Shown: positions 15,205-24,411, counted from the stretch's first letter. The stretch: 44,782 nucleotides of DNA from JBKHDT01 sp049974825 (GCA_049974825.1 JBNGDJ010000007.1:1-44782), one strand, 5' to 3'. Notes: generated from the letters alone by a model not told the origin. Numbers and translations are program-made.

Positions 15205-16494
15205 TCAGCCGCCCTCGCGCTTCACGGCCCGCCAGCCGATGTCCCGACGACAGAACATGCCCTGCCAGTCAATCCGGTCGCAGCCGGCATAGGCCCGGCG
15301 CTGGGCCTCGGCCACGCCTGCACCAAGCGCGGTCACGCAAAGCACCCTGCCGCCGCGGGTCACCACGCGGCCGTCCTCGGCAAACGCGGTCCCCGCGTGG
15401 AAGACCTTCACGTCCTCGTCGCCCGCCAGCGCTTCAAGACCTTCAATCGGATCACCCTGGCGCACCGTGCCGGGGTAGCCTTCAGCGGCCAGAACCACCC
15501 CCAGGGCGGTCCGGCTGTCCCAGGCGATGCTGGCCTGTTCGAGACGACCGTCCACGGCCAGGGAGACCAGATCCACCAGGTCGGACTTCAGGCGCATCAT
15601 GATCGGCTGGGTCTCCGGGTCACCGAACCGGCAGTTGTACTCCAACACCCGGGGGGTGCCATCCGGCGCGATCATCAGCCCCGCGTAGAGAAATCCCGTG
15701 TAGGGGTTGCCTTCCATGGCCATGCCGCGCACGGTCGGCTCGATCACTTCGCGCATCACGCGGTCGGCAATCTCGGCCGTGACCACCGGGGCCGGCGAGT
15801 AGGCGCCCATGCCACCGGTGTTCGGCCCGGTATCGCCGGCATCGCGCGCCTTGTGATCCTGGCTGGTCGCCATCGGCAGGATGTCGTTGCCGTCGACCAT
15901 GACGATAAAGCTCGCCTCTTCACCCGGCAGGAAGTCCTCGATCACCACGCGGGCGCCAGCCTGTCCAAACTGCCCGCCGAGCATGTCACGCACGGCGGCC
16001 TGGGCCTCGTCCATGGTCCGGGCCACTACCACGCCCTTGCCGGCCGCCAGCCCGTCGGCCTTCACCACGATCGGGACCTCCCGGCCACGCAGGTATTCCA
16101 GCGCCGGGTTGACCTCGGTGAACACGGCGTACTCTGCGGTCGGTATCCGATGACGGGCCAGGAAATCCTTGGTAAAGGCCTTTGAGCCTTCAAGCTGGGC
16201 CGCGGCCTTGGTGGGTCCGAAGATTTTCAGCCCGCCGTCCCGGAAGGTGTCAACGACCCCCGCCACCAGCGGGGCTTCCGGGCCAACCACCGTCAACGCC
16301 ACTCCGCGATCGCTGGCAAAGCGATAGAGGGCCGGGATGTCCGTCGGCGCGATGTCGACATTTTCGCACTTGTCCTCCGCGGCGGTGCCCGGATTGCCCG
16401 GCGCCACGAATACCCGCTCCACCCGCGGTGACTGCGCCAGCTTCCAAGCCAGGGCGTGCTCGCGTCCACCCCCGCCGATTACCAGTACCTTCAT
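15205..16494 (-). CDS. purD: Phosphoribosylamine-glycine ligase
   Basis: This is the second step of purine synthesis: ATP-dependent joining of glycine to phosphoribosylamine. It has 429 residues, as in E. coli. It begins MKVLVIGGGGREHALAWKLA. The ATP-grasp region includes VVKADGLAAGKGVVVA and the signature RFGDPETQ within LEYNCRFGDPETQPIMMRL. The start has a GAGGAG ribosome site 7 bases upstream. purH, its usual partner, is not adjacent. Confidence 0.98.
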   Translation of the reverse strand: MKVLVIGGGGREHALAWKLAQSPRVERVFVAPGNPGTAAEDKCENVDIAPTDIPALYRFASDRGVALTVVGPEAPLVAGVVDTFRDGGLKIFGPTKAAAQLEGSKAFTKDFLARHRIPTAEYAVFTEVNPALEYLRGREVPIVVKADGLAAGKGVVVARTMDEAQAAVRDMLGGQFGQAGARVVIEDFLPGEEASFIVMVDGNDILPMATSQDHKARDAGDTGPNTGGMGAYSPAPVVTAEIADRVMREVIEPTVRGMAMEGNPYTGFLYAGLMIAPDGTPRVLEYNCRFGDPETQPIMMRLKSDLVDLVSLAVDGRLEQASIAWDSRTALGVVLAAEGYPGTVRQGDPIEGLEALAGDEDVKVFHAGTAFAEDGRVVTRGGRVLCVTALGAGVAEAQRRAYAGCDRIDWQGMFCRRDIGWRAVKREGG

Positions 16495-16745
16495 GCATCG
16501 CTCCTCGTGTCATTTGCCGGTTGGCCGGGGTCGGGAATGGCCCCGGCACCGCGCAGGTTTTCATCGAACCTTCTGGCAGGCCCTTGGCCAGAGTGTGCCA
16601 CAACGCCGCAGCTGTCGTATTGCTGTGCCCTGCGGGCCGCCTCGGAGACAGGGAATCCCTGAGCGAAAACGTCCATGACGGCACGCAGCCCCCCGGCGAG
16701 CAGCCACCGCGCCGCCATGCCACCGCCTGTGGCATGATTCGCCCC

Positions 16746-17213
16746 ATGCTCAACGTGATCCTCTACGAGCCGGAGATTCCACCGAATACCGGCAATATCA
16801 TCCGCCTCTGCGCCAATGCCGGTGCCGGGCTGCATCTGATCGAGCCGCTGGGCTTCTCGCTGGAAACGCGCGCCCTGCGCCGGGCCGGCCTGGATTACCA
16901 CGACCTGGCCACACTGAGTGTCTGGTCAAGCCTCGACGCCTGCCTGGAGTCGCTGGCCCCGGGACGGCTGTTTGCCTTCAGCACCCGCGGACGACACCGT
17001 CATGACCGGCCGGCATACAGGCCGGACGACGCCTTGCTCTTCGGCCCGGAAACCCGGGGTCTGCCGGATGCGCTGCTTGAATCGCTGCCCCCGGCGCACC
17101 GCCTGCGCCTGCCCATGCGGGCCGACTGCCGGAGCCTGAATCTCTCCAATGCCGTGGCCATCGCCCTCTACGAAGCCTGGCGGCAGCTTGATTTTCCGGG
17201 AGCCGACGCATGA
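16746..17213 (+). CDS. trmL: tRNA (cytidine/uridine-34-2'-O)-methyltransferase TrmL
   Basis: This SPOUT-class enzyme methylates the wobble ribose of some leucine tRNAs. It has 155 residues (E. coli 157) from ATG 16746. The three family motifs are present: NTGNIIRLCAN, LLFGPETRGLP, and LNLSNAVAIALYEAW, the last two forming the trefoil knot that binds SAM. The stop overlaps the trmO start by 4 bases (ATGA type), so two tRNA-modifying enzymes are translationally coupled. The upstream open frame to 16182 lies antisense to purD and is not coding. Confidence 0.95.
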   Translation: MLNVILYEPEIPPNTGNIIRLCANAGAGLHLIEPLGFSLETRALRRAGLDYHDLATLSVWSSLDACLESLAPGRLFAFSTRGRHRHDRPAYRPDDALLFGPETRGLPDALLESLPPAHRLRLPMRADCRSLNLSNAVAIALYEAWRQLDFPGADA

Positions 17214-17926
17214 ACGAGCCAAGCCTTCGGCCCATCGGATATCTGCAAACCCCCTGGCAGGAGAAGTTCGGCATCCCGCGCCAGCCCGGGCTGGTCGAGG
17301 CCGCCACCGGCGTTCTCGTTCCCTCGCCACCGCACGACCAGCCGGCTGCCTGGGATGGCATCGAGGCCTTCAGTCATCTGTGGCTGATCTGGCAGTTTCA
17401 CGGTCACGCCCCGGCGCGGAAACTGACGGTCCGTCCGCCCAGACTGGGCGGCAACGAGCGACTTGGCGTCTTCGCCACCCGCTCATCTTTTCGTCCCAAC
17501 CCTCTTGGCCTGTCGCTGGTGCGCCTGATCTCAGTGCAGACCACGGCAAACCGCTTGCGCCTGACACTTGGCGGCGTGGACCTGCTCGACGGCACACCGA
17601 TCCTGGATGTCAAACCCTACCTGCCCTGGGCCGATGACCCCGGCCCGGACGCCCGCGCAGGTTATGCCGACGCCCGTCCGTCGGCCCGGCTCACCGTGAC
17701 ATGGCGCCCGGACCAGGCGGCAGGCCGGGACCGACTGCCCCCCGATACCGTGGCGCTGATTGAACAGACCCTGGCGCTGGACCCCCGGCCGGCCTGGCAC
17801 GACGACCCGGACCGCGAATACGGCATCGCCGTCGCGGGCTGGAACTTGCGCTTTCGCGTAATCCAGGGGGAGGCGCTGATCTGTGGACTGGAACCGCTGA
17901 ACATCCCGGACGCCCCCTCCGACTGA
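17210..17926 (+). CDS. trmO: tRNA (adenine-37-N6)-methyltransferase TrmO (TsaA/YaeB family)
   Basis: This is a SAM-dependent enzyme that methylates N6-threonylcarbamoyladenosine at position 37 of certain threonine tRNAs. It has 238 residues, close to E. coli YaeB (235). Features of the family: PIGYLQTPWQEKFGIPRQPG near the N-terminus, FSHLWLIWQFH, and the signature RSSFRPNPLGLSLVRL followed by VDLLDGTPILDVKPYLPW. The C-terminal RVIQGEALICGLEP resembles the accessory domain. It overlaps trmL by 4 bases. Confidence 0.93.
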   Translation: MNEPSLRPIGYLQTPWQEKFGIPRQPGLVEAATGVLVPSPPHDQPAAWDGIEAFSHLWLIWQFHGHAPARKLTVRPPRLGGNERLGVFATRSSFRPNPLGLSLVRLISVQTTANRLRLTLGGVDLLDGTPILDVKPYLPWADDPGPDARAGYADARPSARLTVTWRPDQAAGRDRLPPDTVALIEQTLALDPRPAWHDDPDREYGIAVAGWNLRFRVIQGEALICGLEPLNIPDAPSD

Positions 17927-17950
17927 CTCGGCCGGCGGGTTTACCCGCTC

Positions 17951-18727
17951 TCAGCGCCCCGGGCAACCGTGCGCGAAGAAGCCGCGCACTGCCTCAAGGA
18001 AGGCGTCGGGCGCCTCGATGTGCGGCCAGTGCTGCGCGCCTTCAAGCGTTACCAGACAGGACTCGGGAAACTGGCGTCGCAGGAGCGGCTCGTCCTCCTC
18101 GGTAATGTACGAGGACTGCGCCCCGCGCAGGAACATCACCGGCCCGGCATAGAAACCCTGCATGGCCGGCATGTCGCTGCTTTGGGCGTAGGCGGCCTTG
18201 AGCTCCGGCAGGTTGAATCGCCAGTGCCAGCGGCCATCGCGACGCTCAAGATTCATGGCAAGAAACTCCCGAACGGCCGCATCGAACACATGCTCGGCCA
18301 TGGCCCGCTTGGCCTCCTGCCGCGAGTGCAGGTTTTCCAGATCCACGGCATCCAGCGCATCAAACACATCCTGGTGCCAGGGCGGATAGCGCCGCGGGGC
18401 AATGTCGACCACCACCAGCTTGCGCACACGCTCCGGGTCCCGGTCCGCCAGAAACATGCCCAGCTTGCCTCCAAGGCTGTGCCCCATCAGGCGGGCATCC
18501 CCCAGTCCCAGATCATCCATCAGCGCGATCACGTCGTCGGCCATCTGGGCGTAGGACAACCCGGGGACATGCGGCGAACGGCCGTGATTGCGCAGGTCAA
18601 CATTGATCACCCGGTAGCGGTCGGACAGCGCCTGGCCCACGACGCGCCAGTTGCTCAGCGAACCGAACAGACCGTGCAGGATAATGACCGGCGAACCACC
18701 GCCGTATTCTTCATAGTTCAGCTTCAT
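17951..18727 (-). CDS. Alpha/beta-hydrolase, YbfF-like esterase
   Basis: The product is 258 residues from ATG 18725-18727 (MKLNYEEYGGGSPVIILHG); the frame extends upstream without family sequence. The oxyanion-hole segment HGLFGS, the nucleophile elbow GHSLGG with Ser84 and a C-terminal GAQHWPHIEAP supplying the histidine are all present. VDLRNHGRSPH is typical of the YbfF acyl-CoA/palmitoyl esterases. The natural substrate is unknown. It converges with trmO (24 bp gap) and appears to be transcribed alone. Confidence 0.85.
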   Translation of the reverse strand: MKLNYEEYGGGSPVIILHGLFGSLSNWRVVGQALSDRYRVINVDLRNHGRSPHVPGLSYAQMADDVIALMDDLGLGDARLMGHSLGGKLGMFLADRDPERVRKLVVVDIAPRRYPPWHQDVFDALDAVDLENLHSRQEAKRAMAEHVFDAAVREFLAMNLERRDGRWHWRFNLPELKAAYAQSSDMPAMQGFYAGPVMFLRGAQSSYITEEDEPLLRRQFPESCLVTLEGAQHWPHIEAPDAFLEAVRGFFAHGCPGR

Positions 18728-19072
18728 GCTTGATTCCGGCGACCCGGTGTCGCCTTCAGCGTGGATGTAAAAATGCCGCGCGCCTGCCGCACCCGGGCGC
18801 TGGACATCCCCAGCCCCGGAAACCGGCAGGCCTCGCACGGGGAGCGACCGAAGACCGACCCGCAAGAACGGCGATTCTAGCAGAATGTTGGAGCAGGGCT
18901 TTGCCGTGCCCTGTCAACAGTGACTCGACCCCGCGGATCACTCGCGGCAGGCCTGCCGGGTCTTGCGGGCAGAAAATGCCACCCTGCGTCCCGTGACTCG
19001 GTGGCTTGCACCATGACGCCCGCCGCCGCAAGTACGCGACCGATGTTTCGGCGCGCGGTCCCGCGCGTAAAG
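18728..19072. other. 345-bp gap without recognised features
   Basis: This lies between the GT2 gene end and the esterase start. I see no ribosome site with a plausible gene, no convincing terminator and no complete repeat. A short GGTGGCTTGCACCATGACG stretch near 19000 resembles a decayed fragment of repeat family 1. Confidence 0.4.
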
Positions 19073-20008
19073 TCAGTCCGACCTGCCTCGGCGCAGCTGC
19101 CCGAGCCAGCGACCAACCAGGACTTCGGCATTGTTCAAGCCCTTGTGGAACCACAAGCCACTGAGCGGATTGTATGTCCAGGGTTTCGGAGGGTCCTTCG
19201 GCATGCACTCCAGCCAATCCTCGGCCACCGGCACGGCCTCTCCGGCCCGGTCACGAGCCGCCTGAAGGAACTCCGTGGACCAGATCCTGAACGGATAGAA
19301 GCCAACCTGCCTTTTCCGCTCGGCCAGCCGCAGCCCGAGCGTCTTGCGCTTGCCCCGATAGGCAGGAACCTGCGGCAGCCACATGGCAAAAGGCAGCCAG
19401 AAATAAGCCATCGGCCCGAACAGGCATTTTGCCTGGGCATCGTTTTTCGCTTCGGACTGCAGAAAAGACCAGCCCGCCTCGAGAAGTCTGGCGGGTCGAA
19501 AAAGCACGAGATCCGAGTAGTGGATGCCCGCACTCTGGCCTGTGTCCTGCCGAAAGAAGACCGCCGGGTCCGGCCCCGGGCGCGGCTTGACCGGACGCCG
19601 CCTCATGGTGTCGCCCCGAATGAAGCAGGGATGCAGAAAACCCAGCCCCTCGAACCTTTCAAACAGATCGTGCATGGCCGCAACCTCGGTATCCGGCACC
19701 GGGCGGACCAGCTGCGTGTCGTCCTGAAGAAAGCACAGCAAAGACCTGTCGGCGCACAATTGCAGCGCGGCATTCATGTTGTGGTACAGGCCACCATGCT
19801 TGACCTGTCCCTGCAGGCCGGGCTGGACAACCTGGCAGGACGAGCCGACTCGGGACAGGTATTCCTGCGTCTGAGAATCGCTGCTGTTGTCATCGAAGAT
19901 GATGATCTCGGACCGAGGCAGACAGGCTCGGATCGAAGCCACGCAGTTTTCGAGAAAGGCACCGCGGTTGTAGGAGAAAATGCAAAAAGTGATCGATTCC
20001 TGCCTCAT
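19073..20008 (-). CDS. Glycosyltransferase family 2-like protein
   Basis: The product is 311 residues from ATG 20006-20008 (MRQESITFCIFSYNRGAFLE). Upstream codons belong to a decayed repeat and are probably not translated. The N-terminal GT-A fold shows SITFCIFSYNRG, IIIFDDNSSD (35-44) and a later LCFLQDDTQ, the nucleotide-sugar and metal-binding region. The C-terminal half has Trp- and Pro-rich segments and no clear membrane helix. The sugar and acceptor are not predictable. It is last in the minus-strand run with a second glycosyltransferase-like gene and an ABC exporter, suggesting synthesis and export of a surface glycan. Confidence 0.75.
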   Translation of the reverse strand: MRQESITFCIFSYNRGAFLENCVASIRACLPRSEIIIFDDNSSDSQTQEYLSRVGSSCQVVQPGLQGQVKHGGLYHNMNAALQLCADRSLLCFLQDDTQLVRPVPDTEVAAMHDLFERFEGLGFLHPCFIRGDTMRRRPVKPRPGPDPAVFFRQDTGQSAGIHYSDLVLFRPARLLEAGWSFLQSEAKNDAQAKCLFGPMAYFWLPFAMWLPQVPAYRGKRKTLGLRLAERKRQVGFYPFRIWSTEFLQAARDRAGEAVPVAEDWLECMPKDPPKPWTYNPLSGLWFHKGLNNAEVLVGRWLGQLRRGRSD

Positions 20009-20062
20009 TGAAACTGCCCGCTTCAGGTCATGGAGCGCAAGCGCGAAAACGCGACGATCCAT

Positions 20063-20160
20063 TTGGAGAAACTCTGCACGAAGCCAACCATGGCTGTGTG
20101 CTTGCGCCATTGTGCGGCAGGGCATCCATGCCCTGCACAGGAAGGTATGCACAAAGCCCT
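20063..20160 (-). repeat. Repeat family 1, copy C (partial), between two glycosyltransferase genes
   Basis: It contains AGAAACTCTGCACGAAG, GCTTGCGCCATTGTGCGGCAGG, a GGGCATCCATGCCC hairpin and TATGCACAAAG. Both ends are degraded. It lies in the 180-bp gap between the DUF6492-like gene and the GT2 gene and would be transcribed as part of their mRNA. Strand is arbitrary for a near-palindromic element. Confidence 0.55.
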
Positions 20161-20188
20161 CGGCCAGCTGGCGCAGCCTCGGTTCGAA

Positions 20189-21142
20189 TCACTGCCCGGC
20201 TTCGAGATCCGACAAAATCCCCGTCAGATAAGCCTCGGCCGGCCACTTGTGCCGCCCCGCCGCCTGGGAGTGGATCGTGATGTAATGCACCGCCGGGTCC
20301 TGCATAAAGGCCCTGACCTGGTTGACCACCCGGTCCGGATCACTGCTGTCGTACAGGTAGCGGGAAAACTCCGGCTCCCGCCAGTCCAGGTCGAGTTGCG
20401 GCGCCCGGCTTTGCAGGAAAGCCTTGTAGAAACCAAACTCGGACCAGCGCCTCGGCGGGCTGTCGAGCAAGGCGCGCCACCAGGACTTGCCCAGCCGGGA
20501 TTCCAGGTCGGCCAGTGCCTGGGCAAGCAGCGCCTGGTCAAAGACGAAAGGGGTATCAAAACAGATATTGACGACTTCGGGCACCGTGCCAATACCAACC
20601 AGACGCTCGGACTCCGCCTGCCAGTGCGCCACCTTGCCGCGCAGAGCCGATCGTTTCTGCCACCGGGCAAAGCAAACCACGCCCGAGTCAGAATGAAAAT
20701 CCCGGATATCGGCGGACTTGGTCACCACCACGTCGGAATCAATCACGACGGCCGTGTCGCAATCAAGCGCCATGGCAAGCTGCAACTTGCACAGCTGCTG
20801 CGTATGCCAGCCCGTGTAGGCCGGCCACTGCGGCCAATGGAACACGCGCCTCATGCTTCCCGAGATGCGGGTGACATGACGACCCCAGAACCCGGACAGC
20901 TGGCGTGCGCGAACGCGGCGGCGCTCCACCTCTTCGGGCAGAACATCCCGGGTCGAAAGCAATGTCAGCCCGTCACGGCCCCGGAAAGCCGAGAAAAGCT
21001 CGAGATCCTCATCCTGCACGACCACATAGTGCGGCAGCCCGGCCAGAGGCGAACGCTCCAGGGACGCGCGCATGACTTTGAAATGCGCCAGATCCCCCGC
21101 CCAGGTAGGCGTCATGATTACGGTGCGCGGCGACGCCTGCAT
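20189..21142 (-). CDS. DUF6492-like putative glycosyltransferase
   Basis: The product is 317 residues. The start at ATG 21140-21142 is supported by a GGAGG 8 bases upstream; a longer frame reaches 21256 into the permease gene. The sequence TVIMTPTWAGDLAHFKVMRAS, VVVQDEDLELF and AVVIDSDVVV (DSD at 135-137) is a GT-A-like core with a metal-binding DxD. YTGWHTQQLCKLQLA lies between. This pattern matches a family of uncharacterised proteins often found in glycan loci. The activity is unproven. It lies 110 bp after the ABC permease. Confidence 0.65.
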   Translation of the reverse strand: MQASPRTVIMTPTWAGDLAHFKVMRASLERSPLAGLPHYVVVQDEDLELFSAFRGRDGLTLLSTRDVLPEEVERRRVRARQLSGFWGRHVTRISGSMRRVFHWPQWPAYTGWHTQQLCKLQLAMALDCDTAVVIDSDVVVTKSADIRDFHSDSGVVCFARWQKRSALRGKVAHWQAESERLVGIGTVPEVVNICFDTPFVFDQALLAQALADLESRLGKSWWRALLDSPPRRWSEFGFYKAFLQSRAPQLDLDWREPEFSRYLYDSSDPDRVVNQVRAFMQDPAVHYITIHSQAAGRHKWPAEAYLTGILSDLEAGQ

Positions 21143-21252
21143 GTTCACACCTCCAGATACAGGCGACGCCGGGTCAGTAACTGCCATGCGCCGCGGTGCT
21201 TCGGAGCATCGAGTCACTGTCGAGAGCCTGAAACATTCGCGCAGAGACTCCT

Positions 21253-22038
21253 TCAATCATGAAGCCGCCGCCGAACCATGACCACGGCCAGATAGAGACC
21301 GATGACCGCATAAGCGGCAAGTACCAGCAGGTTGAGCCACGGCCGTTCCGGAATGGCACCCGTCACCAGGGCGCGCACCAGTTCCACCGCGTGCGTCAGC
21401 GGCAGGCACTGCACGAGACCCTGAATGGCCGGAGGCAGGGTATCGATCGGGAAGAACACCCCACAGAGCATGAACATGGGCGTGATAACCAACACGAAGT
21501 AATAGCTGAAGAAGTCATAACTTCCGGCGACCGCGCTCATGACAATCGCCGGCCCCACCATCGCCAACCCGAGCAGGAACACCACCGGCAGGGCAAGTAC
21601 CGCCGCCGGCCCTGCCACCACACCGAGCAGCGATGCCACAAGCAGGATGGCCACCGCGCTGATCGTGCCCTTGGCTGCGGCCCAGAGCGCCTCGCCAAGG
21701 ACAATATCGTCGAGGGTCAGCGGCGTGGCCATCAGCGCATCGTAGGTTTTCTGCGGCACCATGCGGGTGTAGACCGAATACATGCCTTCGAAGCTGACCG
21801 TGTTCATGGCACTGGAAGCCACGATGCCGGAGGCCAGGAACACCAGGTAGGGCATGCCGCCCACCTCGCCGATCAGCAGGCCCAGACCGAGACCTAGGCC
21901 CAGAAGATAGACCAGCGGCTCCCCAAAATTGAGGGCAATGGCGGGGCCGAGCAGCTTCCGCCAGACAAGGAAATTGCGCTGAAAAATCGCCAGCGCATCA
22001 ATACGCAGTGCGGGCATCGCCCAGATTGAACGACTCAT
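21253..22038 (-). CDS. ABC-2 type transporter permease (NodJ-like)
   Basis: This inner-membrane permease of a two-gene exporter has 261 residues with about six membrane helices (about 39-57, 63-82, 109-132, 139-163, 173-195 and 229-250). The segments LNFGEPLVYLLGLGLGLG and YDALMATPLTLDDIVLGE are typical of NodJ/lipooligosaccharide-type permeases. Its start overlaps the ATPase stop by 4 bases. Two sugar-transferase-like genes follow, so the cargo may be a lipid-linked glycan, but this is inference. Confidence 0.88.
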   Translation of the reverse strand: MSRSIWAMPALRIDALAIFQRNFLVWRKLLGPAIALNFGEPLVYLLGLGLGLGLLIGEVGGMPYLVFLASGIVASSAMNTVSFEGMYSVYTRMVPQKTYDALMATPLTLDDIVLGEALWAAAKGTISAVAILLVASLLGVVAGPAAVLALPVVFLLGLAMVGPAIVMSAVAGSYDFFSYYFVLVITPMFMLCGVFFPIDTLPPAIQGLVQCLPLTHAVELVRALVTGAIPERPWLNLLVLAAYAVIGLYLAVVMVRRRLHD

Positions 22039-22946
22039 TCGCGCAGCCCCCTGCCGGTCAGCCGGAGGAACACATCCTCCAGCCCCGAACGTCGATGAAT
22101 CACCGTCAGGTCATTGCGGTCCGCCAGCGCCGAAAGCACCGGGGCTGGCGCCTCGGTATAGGCGTAGACGGCCGTGCCCTGACGCTCGCATCGACAGCCC
22201 AAGGACTCCAGCCGGGCAAGCAGCGCAGGCTCCACCGCGCCGCGCAGCTCGATCACGTCCGGCTCCAGATGACGCCGCGCAAGGTCGACCGGCGTTCCTT
22301 GGTCGAGAATCCGGCCCTGGTCCATCACCACCAGGTCGTCGCAGAGCCGCTCGGCCTCCTCCATGTAGTGCGTCGTCAGGATCAGGGTCACACCCCGGGC
22401 CTTGAGCTCGGCCAGACGCGCCCAGATGACATGTCGCACCTGGGGGTCCAGCCCGGTGCTCGGCTCGTCCAGGATCACCAGTTCCGGCGCGTTGACCAGG
22501 GCGCGCGCAATGGTCAGCCGCCGTTTCATTCCGCCGGAAAGGGCCTCGACCTTCTGGTCAGCCTTGTCCTCAAGGTGTGCGAAGGCCAGCAGCTCGTCGA
22601 TGCGCGACGCCACCTGGGCGGCCGGGAGGCGAAAATACCGCCCGTACATTCGAAGATTTTCCCGGACCGAGAAGTCAGGGTCGAGGTTGTCCGACTGCGG
22701 CACCAGGCCGATCCGCGCGCGGACATGCCGGGCGCGGTCAGGCACCGGCTCCCCGAGCACGGTCAGCGATCCCGAATCCGGCTCGGACAGCCCCATCAGC
22801 AGCTTCAGCGTCGTGGTCTTGCCGGCTCCGTTGGGGCCGAGAAAGCCGAAGCAGCGCCCCCGGGGAATGTCGAATTCGATACCGTCCACGGCCAAGAAAT
22901 CGCCGTAGCGCCGGGTCAGTCCCCGGGCAGAGACGATGGGTTCCAT
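22035..22946 (-). CDS. ABC transporter ATP-binding protein (NodI-like)
   Basis: The product is 303 residues. Walker A GPNGAGKT is at 37-44, signature LSGGM at 136-140, Walker B LVILDEPSTGLDPQ at 156-169, and the switch His is in ILTTHYMEEAERL. The order and the C-terminal accessory domain fit the drug/NodI ATPases that pair with ABC-2 permeases. The start is 21 bp after the pxpB stop, so this exporter is in the same run of genes as mtfA-pxpA-pxpB. Confidence 0.93.
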   Translation of the reverse strand: MEPIVSARGLTRRYGDFLAVDGIEFDIPRGRCFGFLGPNGAGKTTTLKLLMGLSEPDSGSLTVLGEPVPDRARHVRARIGLVPQSDNLDPDFSVRENLRMYGRYFRLPAAQVASRIDELLAFAHLEDKADQKVEALSGGMKRRLTIARALVNAPELVILDEPSTGLDPQVRHVIWARLAELKARGVTLILTTHYMEEAERLCDDLVVMDQGRILDQGTPVDLARRHLEPDVIELRGAVEPALLARLESLGCRCERQGTAVYAYTEAPAPVLSALADRNDLTVIHRRSGLEDVFLRLTGRGLRE

Positions 22947-22967
22947 CAGCGGATTCCTCGCAGGTGA

Positions 22968-23636
22968 TCAGGTCGTTCCGACCGGGACGAAGCGGACCCG
23001 GTCGCCATGGGCCAGCCGCGCCCGCCGGGCCTTGCGGTCGAACAGCGGCAGGGCGCAGTGGCCAATCAGGTTCCAGCCACCCGGACTGCCCGCAGGGTAT
23101 ACGGCCGTCTGACGATCGGCCAGTGCCACGGACCCGGCCGGCACCTGCGCTCGCGGAGTGGCAAGTCTCGGCGTCGCGATTGCCGGATCGGCCAGGCCCA
23201 GATAGGCGAACCCCGGCATGAAACCCACGGCATACACTCGGTAAACCTGCCCGGCATGGCGCGCGATCACCTCGGCGCAGGTCAATCCGGCACGCTCGGC
23301 GACCCGCACCAGATCCGGCCCGGACGCGCCACCGTACCGGACCGGCAATTCGTGCAACCTGCCCGCCGACAGATCGGGCAGCGGCCCGGCGTGCAGCGTC
23401 TCAAGCCGCGAGACAAGTTGCCCGGTCGCCCTGTCGAGTGCGGTAGCCGGGTCAGCCAGTCTGACGTAGATCGTGTCATAACCCGGCACCACCTCGCGAT
23501 AGTCCGGGAAGTCACGCAGAAAGGCCGCGGTCGCCCGCAACTGCGCAAGCAACGGCTCCCCCACCGGCGCGTCGTAACGAAGCATCAGTCCGTCCAGTCC
23601 GGCCGGCGTGACCTCGGGCGTCGACCAGGCCTTCAT
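22968..23636 (-). CDS. pxpB: 5-oxoprolinase subunit B (KipI family)
   Basis: This is part of the ATP-dependent enzyme that opens 5-oxoproline (pyroglutamate) to glutamate. It has 222 residues, normal for PxpB. Recognised segments are LRDFPDYREVVPGYDTIYVR, the RYGGASGPDL stretch and the highly conserved VYAVGFMPGFAYLGL followed by PRLATPRAQVPAGSVALA. It follows pxpA without a gap. The third subunit, pxpC, is not next to it; the downstream gene is an ABC ATPase. Confidence 0.92.
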   Translation of the reverse strand: MKAWSTPEVTPAGLDGLMLRYDAPVGEPLLAQLRATAAFLRDFPDYREVVPGYDTIYVRLADPATALDRATGQLVSRLETLHAGPLPDLSAGRLHELPVRYGGASGPDLVRVAERAGLTCAEVIARHAGQVYRVYAVGFMPGFAYLGLADPAIATPRLATPRAQVPAGSVALADRQTAVYPAGSPGGWNLIGHCALPLFDRKARRARLAHGDRVRFVPVGTT

Positions 23637-24377
23637 CTAAGCGCGCCCGAGCACGGCCCGGACCGCCCCCGCCAGCTCGACAGCCTGCGGATGATCGCCA
23701 TGCAGGCACAGACTGTCCGCGGCCAGCGGTTCGGTCATGCCCGGCAACGGCGTGCCCTCAAGCAGGGCACGCACCTGGCAGGCCACCGCCTCGGGCTGCT
23801 CATGGCAGGCGCCAGGCTGGTGACGCGGCAACAGGCAGCCCTCACCGCCATAGGCCCGGTCGGCGAAGGCCTCAAAGAGCAGCGGTACACCGAGCGAATC
23901 CGCTCGGCCCCGGTCCAGCCGGTCCGACGCGGGGCCAGCCATCACCATCAGCCCCGGGGGACGCTCGTCACCCAGCGGCGCGATGGCCTCCAGCATGGCC
24001 CGGAACAGCGCCGGCTGTTCGAGGATGTCGTGGTAAAGGGCCCCGTGCGGCTTGACGTAAGCAAGCCGTCCGCCCTCGGCCCGAACCATGCCCTGAAGTG
24101 CGCCGACCTGGTAGCGCACCACGGCGACCAGTTCCTCTGGTGCCATGGCGATCGATCGTCGACCAAACCCCTGCAGGTCCGGATACCCCGGGTGTGCGCC
24201 GATCTCGACCCCGTGCGCCAGCGCGAGCTGCACGCTCCGGCGCATGACCATCGGATCACCGGCATGGAACCCGCAGGCGATGCTGGCCTGGTCCAGCATC
24301 GGCACCAGGCGCTCCTCGTCGCAGACCCGGTAGTTCCCGAAACCTTCGCCGACATCGGCATTGAGCTTGAGCTGCAT
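23637..24377 (-). CDS. pxpA: 5-oxoprolinase subunit A (LamB/YcsF family)
   Basis: The product is 246 residues from ATG 24375-24377 (MQLKLNADVGEGFGNYR), chosen for the GGGAG 7-8 bases upstream; the frame continues 8 codons further. Family markers are LNADVGE at the N-terminus, ACGFHAGDP, GAHPGYPDLQGFGRR and VKPHGALYHD, followed by LCLHGDHPQAVELA. The enzyme detoxifies and salvages 5-oxoproline, a product of glutamine and glutathione breakdown. It runs directly into pxpB and lies 34 bp after mtfA. Confidence 0.93.
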   Translation of the reverse strand: MQLKLNADVGEGFGNYRVCDEERLVPMLDQASIACGFHAGDPMVMRRSVQLALAHGVEIGAHPGYPDLQGFGRRSIAMAPEELVAVVRYQVGALQGMVRAEGGRLAYVKPHGALYHDILEQPALFRAMLEAIAPLGDERPPGLMVMAGPASDRLDRGRADSLGVPLLFEAFADRAYGGEGCLLPRHQPGACHEQPEAVACQVRALLEGTPLPGMTEPLAADSLCLHGDHPQAVELAGAVRAVLGRA

Positions 24378-24411
24378 CCCGATCGCTCCCTGTTGCAACA
24401 TCCGGCGACCG

